A stretch of DNA of 33,277 bases, taken from NCBI GenBank assembly GCA_019119045.1, contig DWXS01000043.1, positions 1 through 33,277 on the forward strand, read 5' to 3'. The translations under genes and the position numbers were made by a program. Numbering within the stretch: position 1 is the first letter of the stretch; each line of letters starts with the position of its first letter. This DNA comes from Candidatus Mailhella merdavium. Lineage in GTDB: Bacteria; Desulfobacterota; Desulfovibrionia; Desulfovibrionales; Desulfovibrionaceae. The notes below the pieces were generated by a model. The model worked only from the letters and a program-made list of their open reading frames with translations. It did no database searches and was not told the origin of the DNA. Shown here piece after piece: positions 7,113-14,299 of the stretch.

Positions 7113-8480
7113 TCAGAACTTCGGGCGGCTTTCCAGCAGCGGACGGAAATCCGGGCAGCCGGGATTGAGGCGTCCCTTGGGAGACATATCCCTGCCCTTG
7201 AAGCCGGGGAAATCCTTGGCATAGCGATACGCACGATGAACCCATATGCTGTTGGTGTTATCCTCAATAAAGCAGATCGGACCCTTCGCGCTGACGGGAT
7301 TGACGAAATCCCAGACGACTTCTTTTTCCGGGGTCACTTCAAACAGATGTCCGTGCAGCGTGGAGCAGACAAGATAGTTCCCGTTGGCCAGCTTCTGCGC
7401 ACTGCCCTGGAACGGCGTATAGAAGCTGTTGGGCGTACGCACCTGGCTGGTGTGGAACTGCCAGACTATTTCGCCCGTTTTGGGATTGATCTCGATCACG
7501 CGCGAACGCGCTCCTTCCGGTCTGAAACTGCCGTTATCGAAGACGGAGATGTTGCCGTTGGGCAGAAACGTGGGATTATGCTGACCGAACAGAATCTGAT
7601 CCCCGTCGTCTCCGCGGCCGGCGGGAGCGCGCCCCTGACCGTAGGCTGCGGGATTGCCGAACCGCCATGTCATTTTTCCGGTTTTCTTGTCGATCAGATA
7701 GATTTCGCTGAACTTGTTCGAACTCAGAAGAATCTGATCCGTTTCCGGATTATACTCGAGCGCGTTGAAGTGCGTCCAGTCAGGCCCGGCCCCGTAAGGT
7801 CCTTCCACATGGTACGGCGCAAGATAATTTATATCCCACTGATCCGGCCCTGTGCCCACATGATCCCATACATGCCATTCCCAGACTATTTTGCCGGAAG
7901 GATCAAATTCGAGAATGGCGTCGGGCCAGAAGCCTTCCACCGGCTTTTCCACCGGCCAGTTGGGATCGTTGATGCTCATCTCGCCCAGAGTCTCGGGCTT
8001 GCGCCCTTTGGCAATGGCTTCTTCCCGTGTCTTGTATTCCCAGGCAATGACCATGGTATTGCCGTTGGGCAGACGCTGCATACCGTGATGGAACACGCCC
8101 TTCTTGCTGTTGACCTTCAGTTCCCAGACCTTGTTGCCTTCCCAGTCGAATTCCTCAATCAGACCGGCAAAGCCTCCGAAGGGTATGGCTATCTCCTCAC
8201 GGGGAAGCGTCGATCCGCGCAGCAAATGCCCGTTGGGCAGCATGATCGCGCTCGATCCATTGCGATATTCGCTTTCCCATACGTTGATGATATTTGCATC
8301 ATTATCAATGAGAAAGGTCTTGGTACTGCCCAGCGGCGCCAGCACGGTATAGCCGTCGAAGGATTTTTCCTCCGTATGCTTGAGAAGACCCGTTGGGCCG
8401 CGCCAGGCTTCATAGGCATGAGCGGAAGCCGGCAGCGCCAGCGCCGCAAAGAGCGCGATTACATGTTTCCAGTTCAGCAT
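7113..8480 (-). CDS. Secreted arylsulfotransferase-like beta-propeller protein
   Basis: The protein is 455 aa from the ATG at 8480 (AAGGAG upstream). A Sec signal peptide ends at about Ala22 (PASAHA), so it is periplasmic. The rest is a propeller of repeated blades of the type GKIVWEW / LPNGN. Motifs align with bacterial arylsulfate sulfotransferase (AssT): HHG (131-132), DWTHFN (His237), SSN (Asn255), GQH (His301) and FDNG (314-317). In AssT, as I recall it, the equivalents are catalytic histidines plus an Arg in SSR, exactly 18 residues after the DWxH histidine. Here that position is Asn. The protein also lacks the N-terminal beta-sandwich of AssT. AssT moves sulfate from one phenol to another without PAPS. 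Fold and family are well supported, but sulfotransferase activity is not. It lies 39 nt after the helix-hairpin-helix gene and is probably cotranscribed from the sigma54 promoter at 8865-8880. Confidence 0.8.
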   Translation of the reverse strand: MLNWKHVIALFAALALPASAHAYEAWRGPTGLLKHTEEKSFDGYTVLAPLGSTKTFLIDNDANIINVWESEYRNGSSAIMLPNGHLLRGSTLPREEIAIPFGGFAGLIEEFDWEGNKVWELKVNSKKGVFHHGMQRLPNGNTMVIAWEYKTREEAIAKGRKPETLGEMSINDPNWPVEKPVEGFWPDAILEFDPSGKIVWEWHVWDHVGTGPDQWDINYLAPYHVEGPYGAGPDWTHFNALEYNPETDQILLSSNKFSEIYLIDKKTGKMTWRFGNPAAYGQGRAPAGRGDDGDQILFGQHNPTFLPNGNISVFDNGSFRPEGARSRVIEINPKTGEIVWQFHTSQVRTPNSFYTPFQGSAQKLANGNYLVCSTLHGHLFEVTPEKEVVWDFVNPVSAKGPICFIEDNTNSIWVHRAYRYAKDFPGFKGRDMSPKGRLNPGCPDFRPLLESRPKF

Positions 8481-8519
8481 GACATTCTCCTTTCCTTCTG
8501 AGCGTTTCACGAAGCGATT

Positions 8520-8834
8520 TCAGTATGTGGGCATGGACACATAGGTATCGGCCTCGTACACCAGATCCCCGTCCTTCTCCTCCAACATGAGGATATCCAG
8601 CAGTGCGGGATCCAGATCCGGCACACGCAGCAAATCCTTTTCCGTACGGAACGGGCCGTTTTCCTCGCGATATTTCACGATTCGTTCGGCAAGTTCCCGG
8701 GAAATTATTCCGTCCTCGATCTCCATCAGTTCCTCAACGCCGGCCCTGTTCATGCTCAATTCGTCAACGGCGGCCAGACACGGCCCGGCAAACACAAGCA
8801 ACAGAGCCAGAGCGGAAAAGCGATATCCGCGCAT
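8520..8834 (-). CDS. Small secreted helix-hairpin-helix (ComEA-like) protein
   Basis: The protein is 104 aa from the ATG at 8834, with GGAGG at good spacing. A signal peptide of about 20 residues ends in GPCLA-A; a nearby Cys gives only a weak lipobox. The mature part has one double helix-hairpin-helix unit of the ComEA/T2SK type: LSMNRAGVEELMEIEDGI, then ERIVKYREENGPF and DLLRVPDL. ComEA-type domains usually bind DNA in the periplasm, but the same fold is also used for protein contacts. A stretch rich in acidic residues argues against simple DNA binding. It is the first gene after the sigma54 promoter and upstream of the propeller gene, so the two products probably act together. The role is not known. 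Confidence 0.75.
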   Translation of the reverse strand: MRGYRFSALALLLVFAGPCLAAVDELSMNRAGVEELMEIEDGIISRELAERIVKYREENGPFRTEKDLLRVPDLDPALLDILMLEEKDGDLVYEADTYVSMPTY

Positions 8835-8864
8835 GACATACCTCCAGCTTTTTCGTCGATTCAA

Positions 8865-8880
8865 AGCAACAATCATGCCG
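8865..8880 (-). promoter_or_regulatory. Sigma54 (-24/-12) promoter of the HhH/propeller operon
   Basis: The minus strand reads CGGCATGATTGTTGCT from 8880 to 8865. It matches the sigma54 consensus TGGCACG-N4-TTGCW, with GG at 8879-8878 and GC at 8867-8866 at the required offset. The predicted start is near 8854. That leaves a leader of about 20 nt carrying the GGAGG site of the first gene. A sigma54 activator is encoded in the same locus. Confidence 0.75.
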
Positions 8881-8967
8881 AAATCCGCTCTTCATGCGCT
8901 TTCATGCAGGATTCCTCCGCATTTCCCCCTGTCGCTCCGTCCGCCCGCTTTTCTCTTTTCACGAACC

Positions 8968-9018
8968 TGTAAGGCCAGCCTTACAGCAGGCCGGAATCCG
9001 TGTAAGGCAAACTTCACA
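8968..9018. promoter_or_regulatory. Paired activator-binding dyads, TGTAAGGC type
   Basis: The first site is a perfect inverted repeat, TGTAAGGC-CA-GCCTTACA (8968-8985). The second begins with the identical half TGTAAGGC at 9001 and ends in a weaker ACTTCACA (to 9018). The sites start 33 bp apart, about three helical turns. Their centres are about 122 and 155 bp upstream of the sigma54 start, the usual distance for enhancer-type activators. The second site also ends just before a TTGACA at 9021 in front of the kinase gene. Confidence 0.6.
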
Positions 9019-9081
9019 CCTTGACAGAAAAAGTCCTGTGGACAACACCATCAACACAACCCTTCTTCCAAGGAATACCAG

Positions 9082-11025
9082 ATGAGCCAGCAATCGATAT
9101 TCCGCCGCCTTTTCTGCATAATTCCTGCCCTTCTCTGTCTTATTCCGTTTTGCCCTCCCGCCCGGGCGGACGACGCCCCGCTGCGCGTAGGAGTCATGCG
9201 GGCGCGTCCCCCCATTGCCTTCCGCTACCCCGACGACCCGGAACGCCGTCTGAGCGGGCTGGCCGTCGATCTTGCGGAGAAGCTTGGGCAGGCGATGGAC
9301 AGGCGCTGTGTTTTTACCGAAGGCAACCGCGACGAACTTCTGGATATGCTGGCAAAAGGAAACATCGACTATATCTGCGGTCTGCCCCAGCCTCTCGTCC
9401 CCGACGGAGCGCGCGTGCAGACCTTGACAACCAGTTTCGCCACAAATCGCCGTATTCTCGTAGGAAACTCCGACATCTATATAAATTCGGAACAGGACTA
9501 TAAGGGGCACACCATTGCGCTGCTGGACGATTCGGAAAAATATCAACCTGTTGCCGAAAGCTACGGCGCAAGGACAATCAAGGTTTTTTCCTATCAGGAA
9601 GGCTTTGCCCTGCTTGCCGCGGGAAAGGCCGACGCCTTTGTCGTTCCTTCAGGAGAAATAGCGTCCTATCTGGTCATGATGGAACAGGTTCCGGATATCC
9701 GCCTCATGGGCATGTCTCTGGAGCGTTACCCGACGCTGATTGTGCTTGCTCCGGACAACATCGCTCTGAAAACCCGCCTGTCCGGCGAACTCGTCCGCCT
9801 CGAAGAAGCGGGAGAGCTGGAAAATCTGCGCGAAAAATGGTTCGGCCGTCCCCTCATTCATCGTCCCGGACTGTGGGATCAATACCGCGACGTCATTCTT
9901 ACCAGCCTCGGGATACTTCTTCTGCTGCTGTGCCTCGGCTTGACATGGACCATACTCCTGCGTCGACGCATCCGCGCAGTGACACGCTCTCTGCTTCGAT
10001 CCGAACGACGTTTTCAGGCCCTGCTGGAAGCCTCACCCGACGCGATCCTGAGCGTGGATGCAGAAGGAAAGCTGCGTTTCGCAAATCAGAGCGCGCTGGC
10101 TCATCTTCTGGAATGCAAGGAACCGCAGTCGCATCCCGATCTGGAATGCGGAGGCCGGGATCTGATCGAACTGCTTCAGGATGCGCGCCAAAAAGGCTGT
10201 GCAAAAATGACCCTGCCGCTGGGAAAAGACAAAATTTTTGAAGTCATCGCCTTTCCCGCCCCGGATGCGGACAAAGATTCGTCCCTTTCCTGCTGCATCG
10301 CCCGCGATGTCACGGAACGCCGACTCATGGAGCAGGAACTCATACAGACGGAACGTCTGGCCGTCATCGGCAGACTGGCGGCGGGAGTCGCGCATGAGAT
10401 CAACAATCCTCTGGGAATCGTCCGTACCAATGCGGATATCGTCCGGAATCTGAGCGAACATCCCGTCGTACTCGAGCGACTGGAGGTGCTGCGCCGCAAC
10501 GTGGACAGAGCTGCGGACATTACGCGGAAACTTCTGCGTCTTGCACTTCCGCAAACCATGGAAACCAAAGCTCTGGATCTGGCGGAACTTGCCCGGGAAT
10601 GCCTGAGTTTTCTCAGCCCCCGACTCGCCCGGATCGAACTGAATCTGGACGATCTTGCAAGCCCGCTCCCCATACTGGGAGACAGAACACAGCTTGAGCA
10701 GATAATCATCAATCTGCTGATCAATGCGCTGGAAAGTATGAACTTCAAGGGAAAACTCTGGATTTCCGGGACGCTGGAATCCGGCCCCGACGGACGAAAA
10801 GAGGCTGTCCTGCGCGTGCGGGACAGCGGTACGGGAATTGCGCCGGACGCACTGGAACAGATTTTCGATCTGTTCTACACCACGCGCAGCAGCGAAGGTT
10901 TCGGCATCGGCCTGTTTGTCTCCCGTCGCATTGCCGAGCAGCACGGCGGAACGCTCCGTGCGGAATCCCCGGCGGAAGGAGGGGCGGTCATGATTCTTTC
11001 CCTGCCTTCTTCAATCCAGGATTGA
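9082..11025 (+). CDS. Sensor histidine kinase with periplasmic SBP3 domain and PAS domain
   Basis: The protein is 647 aa. A signal peptide or first membrane segment (about 8-29, ending in ARADDA) is followed by a family-3 solute-binding domain (about 33-257: LRVGVMRARPPIAFRYPDD, later EKWFGRPL). The single clear membrane helix is 271-293. A PAS domain (about 308-410, FQALLEASPDAILSVDAEG) leads to an NtrB-type kinase: H-box AAGVAHEINNPLG with His438, N-box NLLINALES, DSGTG (581-585) and GFGIGL (606-611). It should sense a small ligand in the periplasm and phosphorylate a response regulator. The nearest partner is the sigma54 activator at 11546-12883. Its ATG has AAGGA upstream. It diverges from the HhH/propeller operon across the TGTAAGGC sites. 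The ligand is unknown; the domain class binds amino acids and related small molecules. Confidence 0.9.
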   Translation: MSQQSIFRRLFCIIPALLCLIPFCPPARADDAPLRVGVMRARPPIAFRYPDDPERRLSGLAVDLAEKLGQAMDRRCVFTEGNRDELLDMLAKGNIDYICGLPQPLVPDGARVQTLTTSFATNRRILVGNSDIYINSEQDYKGHTIALLDDSEKYQPVAESYGARTIKVFSYQEGFALLAAGKADAFVVPSGEIASYLVMMEQVPDIRLMGMSLERYPTLIVLAPDNIALKTRLSGELVRLEEAGELENLREKWFGRPLIHRPGLWDQYRDVILTSLGILLLLLCLGLTWTILLRRRIRAVTRSLLRSERRFQALLEASPDAILSVDAEGKLRFANQSALAHLLECKEPQSHPDLECGGRDLIELLQDARQKGCAKMTLPLGKDKIFEVIAFPAPDADKDSSLSCCIARDVTERRLMEQELIQTERLAVIGRLAAGVAHEINNPLGIVRTNADIVRNLSEHPVVLERLEVLRRNVDRAADITRKLLRLALPQTMETKALDLAELARECLSFLSPRLARIELNLDDLASPLPILGDRTQLEQIIINLLINALESMNFKGKLWISGTLESGPDGRKEAVLRVRDSGTGIAPDALEQIFDLFYTTRSSEGFGIGLFVSRRIAEQHGGTLRAESPAEGGAVMILSLPSSIQD

Positions 11026-11545
11026 GCAATAACCATCCTTCCGGCCAAAAGCCGAACGCTCTGTTTTCCCGCTGTTGCTGCAAGCATACACATATATTCT
11101 CTGACCGCGTGAGGGCTTCGTACAGGAAGCCCTCTTTCTCCTTCGGCAATGCAGCCCTGATATAACCGGATGTTATCTGCATACTCGAGCATGTCTGCCT
11201 TGAACATGCTCCCGGAATCATGCGAAGCGCGACTGCGTCGCGACACCGTCACAGCCGCAACGCCTTTGCGGCGCAGCCTCCCGACGGACGGCCAGCAGAT
11301 CCTAGTCTGCAACGTGCAGGGCGTCCAGGCATGGCCGAAAGAGCAACCTACGGCGGAGGCATGAAAGCTGCGCTCCGGGCACATAGGAGTCTGACAGGCT
11401 GCCTTCTTCAAGAGCAAAGCTCTCTCATGGAAACGAACGGACAAAAAATCAACGCAAGCTTCCAACATTCCGCCTGCGACAGGCAGAATACGACTATGCC
11501 CTGCCGCCTCGTCAACGAGAAAGGATATCGCTCCGTAACTTACTT
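11026..11545. other. Gene-free convergent region between kinase and response regulator
   Basis: About 520 bases separate the stop of the kinase from the stop of the response regulator. Apart from the kinase terminator at 11111-11140 I see short hairpins only, for example GCGAC-TGC-GTCGC near 11228 and GCCTG-CGA-CAGGC near 11470. The open frames here have no ribosome-binding site and no recognisable domain. A decayed gene or a small RNA cannot be excluded. Confidence 0.5.
11111..11140 (+). terminator. Intrinsic terminator of the histidine kinase gene
   Basis: A perfect 9-bp stem GAGGGCTTC/GAAGCCCTC (11111-11119/11126-11134) with a 6-nt loop is followed by TTTCTCCTTC on the + strand. It lies 85 nt after the kinase stop. 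Confidence 0.75.
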
Positions 11546-12883
11546 TTAAAGACCGTATTCTTCCAATTTGTCGTACAGCGTTCGTCTGGATACCCCAAGT
11601 AAGGCGGCAGCCCTTGTTCTGTTGCCCTCGGCAAGCGCCAGGGCACGGGAAACAGCCTCCTTTTCCGCCTGCTGAACGGCCTGTTGCAGAGACAGCCCTT
11701 CCGTGCGTTCCTTTTCTTCTATTTCTTCATTCAGGCCCAGTGCGCCGGGGCCGATGCTGTCTCCGTCGGCAAGCAGCACAGCCCTTTCCATGACGTTTTC
11801 CAGTTCCCGTATATTCCCTTTCCAAATCTGTGCCTGAAGACTCTGCAAGGCTGCGGGACTGATGCGCGTAACCTGTTTGCCGTAACGTTTGTTGTACTTG
11901 CGTACGAAGTGCCCGGCAAAGCCGGGGATATCCTCGCGCCTGTCCCGCAATGCGGGCAAGCGCAGCCTGATGACGGCAAGACGATAATAGAGATCTTCCC
12001 GGAAGGCTCCTTCCTTTATGGCGGCAGACAAGTCCCGGTGAGTGGCGGAAATGAAACGCACGTCCACCGGCACGGCAACGTTGCCTCCCACGGGGCGTAT
12101 TTCATGTTCCTGAAGTACATGCAGCAGCTTTACCTGCATGTGAGGGGAAAGTTCGCCGATCTCATCCAGAAAAACGGTGCCTCCCTCTGCTTCCTGAAAC
12201 AATCCTCTCCGCGCGCTCAAAGCCCCGGTAAAGGCCCCCCGGACATGCCCGAACAGTTCGCTTTCCAGCAGATTCTCCGGTATGGCTCCGCAGTCTATGG
12301 TCAGAAAGGGGCCGTTGCTCCGTGAACTCAGTTTGTGAATATAGCGTGCCAGCAGTGATTTTCCCGTACCGGTCTCGCCCTGTATCAATACGGAAGCAGA
12401 AGATTCCGCAATCTTATTGACTGTGGCAAGAACAGCTTCCATAGCGCGCCCTGTGCCCAGCATCATTTCCGGTTCCGCCGCCTCATGCCCGCCTTCGTCC
12501 GCCAGCATATGATGGATTCGACCGAATTCCGCAGCCTGACGGGCCAGATTTTCCAGCTCGTCCGCATCAAACGGCTTGGTAATATAATTGAACGCGCCGA
12601 ACCGCATGGCCTCTACCGCGCTGGGAATGGTTCCCACCCCGGTCATGATGATAAAAGGAATGCGATTGTCCGCCGCGCGCAACTCCTTCAACATATCCAC
12701 GCCGGACATCCCCGGCATGGCAAGATCGCAGAGTACCAGAGCAAAGGTCCGTTCCGTCAGGCAGCGCAGTCCTTCTCTGGCGGATGATACGACAGTGACA
12801 TGCCAGCCCTTCATCTCGAACAGTACGCGCAGGGTGTCAAGCCACTCGATTTCATCATCAACGACAAGAATATCCGTTCCCAT
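11546..12883 (-). CDS. NtrC-family sigma54-dependent response regulator
   Basis: The protein is 445 aa from the ATG at 12883 (MGTDILVVDDE; GGAGA ahead). Residues 1-120 are a receiver domain with the acidic pair DD near residue 9 and phosphoacceptor Asp53 (LVLCDLAMPG). Residues about 140-375 are the AAA+ sigma54-activation domain, with Walker A GETGTGKS (169-176), the sigma54 contact loop GAFTGA (216-221) and Walker B FLDEIG (238-243). The C-terminus is a Fis-type helix-turn-helix (AALLGVSRRTLYDKLEEYGL). It activates promoters bound by sigma54 RNA polymerase from upstream sites. The kinase beside it is the likely partner and the promoter at 8865-8880 the likely target. The gene is convergent with the kinase rather than in one operon, so the two are transcribed separately. 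Confidence 0.93.
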   Translation of the reverse strand: MGTDILVVDDEIEWLDTLRVLFEMKGWHVTVVSSAREGLRCLTERTFALVLCDLAMPGMSGVDMLKELRAADNRIPFIIMTGVGTIPSAVEAMRFGAFNYITKPFDADELENLARQAAEFGRIHHMLADEGGHEAAEPEMMLGTGRAMEAVLATVNKIAESSASVLIQGETGTGKSLLARYIHKLSSRSNGPFLTIDCGAIPENLLESELFGHVRGAFTGALSARRGLFQEAEGGTVFLDEIGELSPHMQVKLLHVLQEHEIRPVGGNVAVPVDVRFISATHRDLSAAIKEGAFREDLYYRLAVIRLRLPALRDRREDIPGFAGHFVRKYNKRYGKQVTRISPAALQSLQAQIWKGNIRELENVMERAVLLADGDSIGPGALGLNEEIEEKERTEGLSLQQAVQQAEKEAVSRALALAEGNRTRAAALLGVSRRTLYDKLEEYGL

Positions 12884-13049
12884 AATCTCTCCGACAATAT
12901 ACCTTATGTGATGCTCCACCGAATCCCTCGAGCTTTCCGCTCTGCCAGGCTCATTTTCCGGACATGAATACTGAAGTCAGACTCGAAGCTGAACTTCAAC
13001 AAACATTTTCCCTCGTTCCTCCCCTCAAAGCGGAGCCGCCATGCAGAAT

Positions 13050-13078
13050 TTGAAAAAGCCCGGAAGTCGCCATAATAT
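13050..13078 (+). promoter_or_regulatory. Predicted sigma70 promoter of the metallo-hydrolase gene
   Basis: The -35 TTGAAA (13050-13055) and the -10 TAATAT (13073-13078) are 17 bp apart. The predicted start is near 13085, 50 nt before the TTG start codon. Confidence 0.6.
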
Positions 13079-13134
13079 ATGAAGACCGCTTCAGCGGACT
13101 GCTCTGAGTGTTTGCCTGAAAAAGGAGCTGAACC

Positions 13135-13998
13135 TTGCTTCCCCTCATGAGGATTAGCGATCATTGCCCCGGCGGAGACAGTCTCATTGCTCTCGGCACC
13201 GGGGCGGCCATGGTCACGGAGTATTACAATACCTGTTTTGTGCTGCGCAGCGACGACGGACGACTGCTTCTGACCGACGGAGGCGGCGGCGGAGAAATCA
13301 TGCGCCGTTTCAAGCAGGCCCATCTGGACTGGAACGCCCTGGAGGGCATGTTTATCACTCATTGCCATTGTGATCACCTGCTGGGCGCAGTGTGGGTCGT
13401 ACGCAAGCTGGCTACCATGATTCTCCGCGGAGAACGTCAGGAGGGCATGAGCATCTGCGCGCTGCCTGAGGTCGCAAACGCCCTCCGCACCATCTGCTCC
13501 CTGACGCTCGGCCCGAAGGAAAACGCCGTTCTTGAAGGCCCCTTGTGCATCGAAGCCGTGCGCGATGGCGAAACGCGATTCCTTGCAGGGCGAGAATGTA
13601 CGTTTTTCGACATTCATTCGCTCAAGGCTCCGCAATTCGGTTTTTCCGCATTGCTTGAAGGGGAAAAACGTTTTGTCTGCATGGGAGACGAGCCTGTTGA
13701 CGCCCGCTGCTCCCGTTATGCCCTCGGCGCAGACTGGCTTGCGGCGGAAACCTACTGCCTCGACTCCATGCGCGACGTGTTCCATCCGGAAAAAATCCGT
13801 CACAGCACGGTAAAAGAAACGGCGGAACAGGCGGAGCGGTTCGGCGTCCGCAATCTCATTCTCTGGCACACGGAGGATCGCGCTACCTTCGGGCAACGCC
13901 GGGAACTGTTTACGGAAGAAGCCGCACGACACTATTCCGGGAATGTGTTTGTACCCGACGATCTGGAGCATATCGCCCTCAGTGAAAGAGCTTCTTAA
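13135..13998 (+). CDS. Metallo-beta-lactamase-fold hydrolase (RNase Z-like group)
   Basis: The protein is 287 aa. The start chosen is TTG at 13135 because AAAGGAG lies 7 nt before it; the first in-frame ATG (13147) is too far from that site. The metal-binding motif is THCHCDH (His76, His78, Asp80, His81), with further ligands plausible at His161, Asp185 (MGDEP) and His245 (LWHTED). The layout GTGAAMVTEYYNTCFVL-LLTDGG and the late HSTVKETAEQAERFGV segment resemble the RNase Z/arylsulfatase-like branch. The exact substrate is unknown. It has its own promoter and stands alone, diverging from the response regulator. A place in the regulon is possible, but I see no sigma54 or TGTAAGGC site in front of it. 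Confidence 0.85.
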   Translation: MLPLMRISDHCPGGDSLIALGTGAAMVTEYYNTCFVLRSDDGRLLLTDGGGGGEIMRRFKQAHLDWNALEGMFITHCHCDHLLGAVWVVRKLATMILRGERQEGMSICALPEVANALRTICSLTLGPKENAVLEGPLCIEAVRDGETRFLAGRECTFFDIHSLKAPQFGFSALLEGEKRFVCMGDEPVDARCSRYALGADWLAAETYCLDSMRDVFHPEKIRHSTVKETAEQAERFGVRNLILWHTEDRATFGQRRELFTEEAARHYSGNVFVPDDLEHIALSERAS

Positions 13999-14299
13999 TC
14001 ATATGGGGCACAGAAGACTGCCGGACGCTCATGTTGTCCCCTGAAGGCAGGCACTTTCTCGAAGCGCATGAAGAAACAACATGATATAGATATGGTACGA
14101 CAGGAACTCTCAGGCCCTCCTGCGCGATGATAAGCTTCATTCCCTGCAGTCCGGTCTGATGCAGCTCTCATATTCGCCGTTAAAGAAAGCGCAACCTTTA
14201 CTGCCGCTTGCATCTCTGCTCGACTTTCCTCCATGTTAAACTCTCATTCGCCTGCCCCCTCACTCCTGCCGGGACGCTGCGGGAAAAGGCCCCCTCCCT
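13999..14299. other. Gene-free convergent region with a 9-bp inverted repeat
   Basis: These 301 bases lie between the ends of the metallo-hydrolase and transferase genes. The only structure I see is TCATGTTGT (14029-14037) and its complement ACAACATGA (14076-14084), 38 nt apart. There is no clear U-run terminator for either gene and no credible coding frame. Confidence 0.45.

Noticed and set aside
9021-9049. TTGACA ahead of the kinase gene as a full sigma70 promoter
   Set aside because: The -35 is perfect, but no acceptable -10 lies 16-18 bp downstream (AACACC), so it is mentioned only as a possible -35.
10875-11468. A 197-codon leftward frame overlapping the end of the kinase gene
   Set aside because: It overlaps a clear kinase domain, crosses the kinase terminator, has no ribosome-binding site and no recognisable domain.
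12904-13971. A 355-codon leftward frame opposite the metallo-hydrolase
   Set aside because: It is antisense to a gene with intact metal-binding motifs, promoter and ribosome-binding site. It shows no family features.
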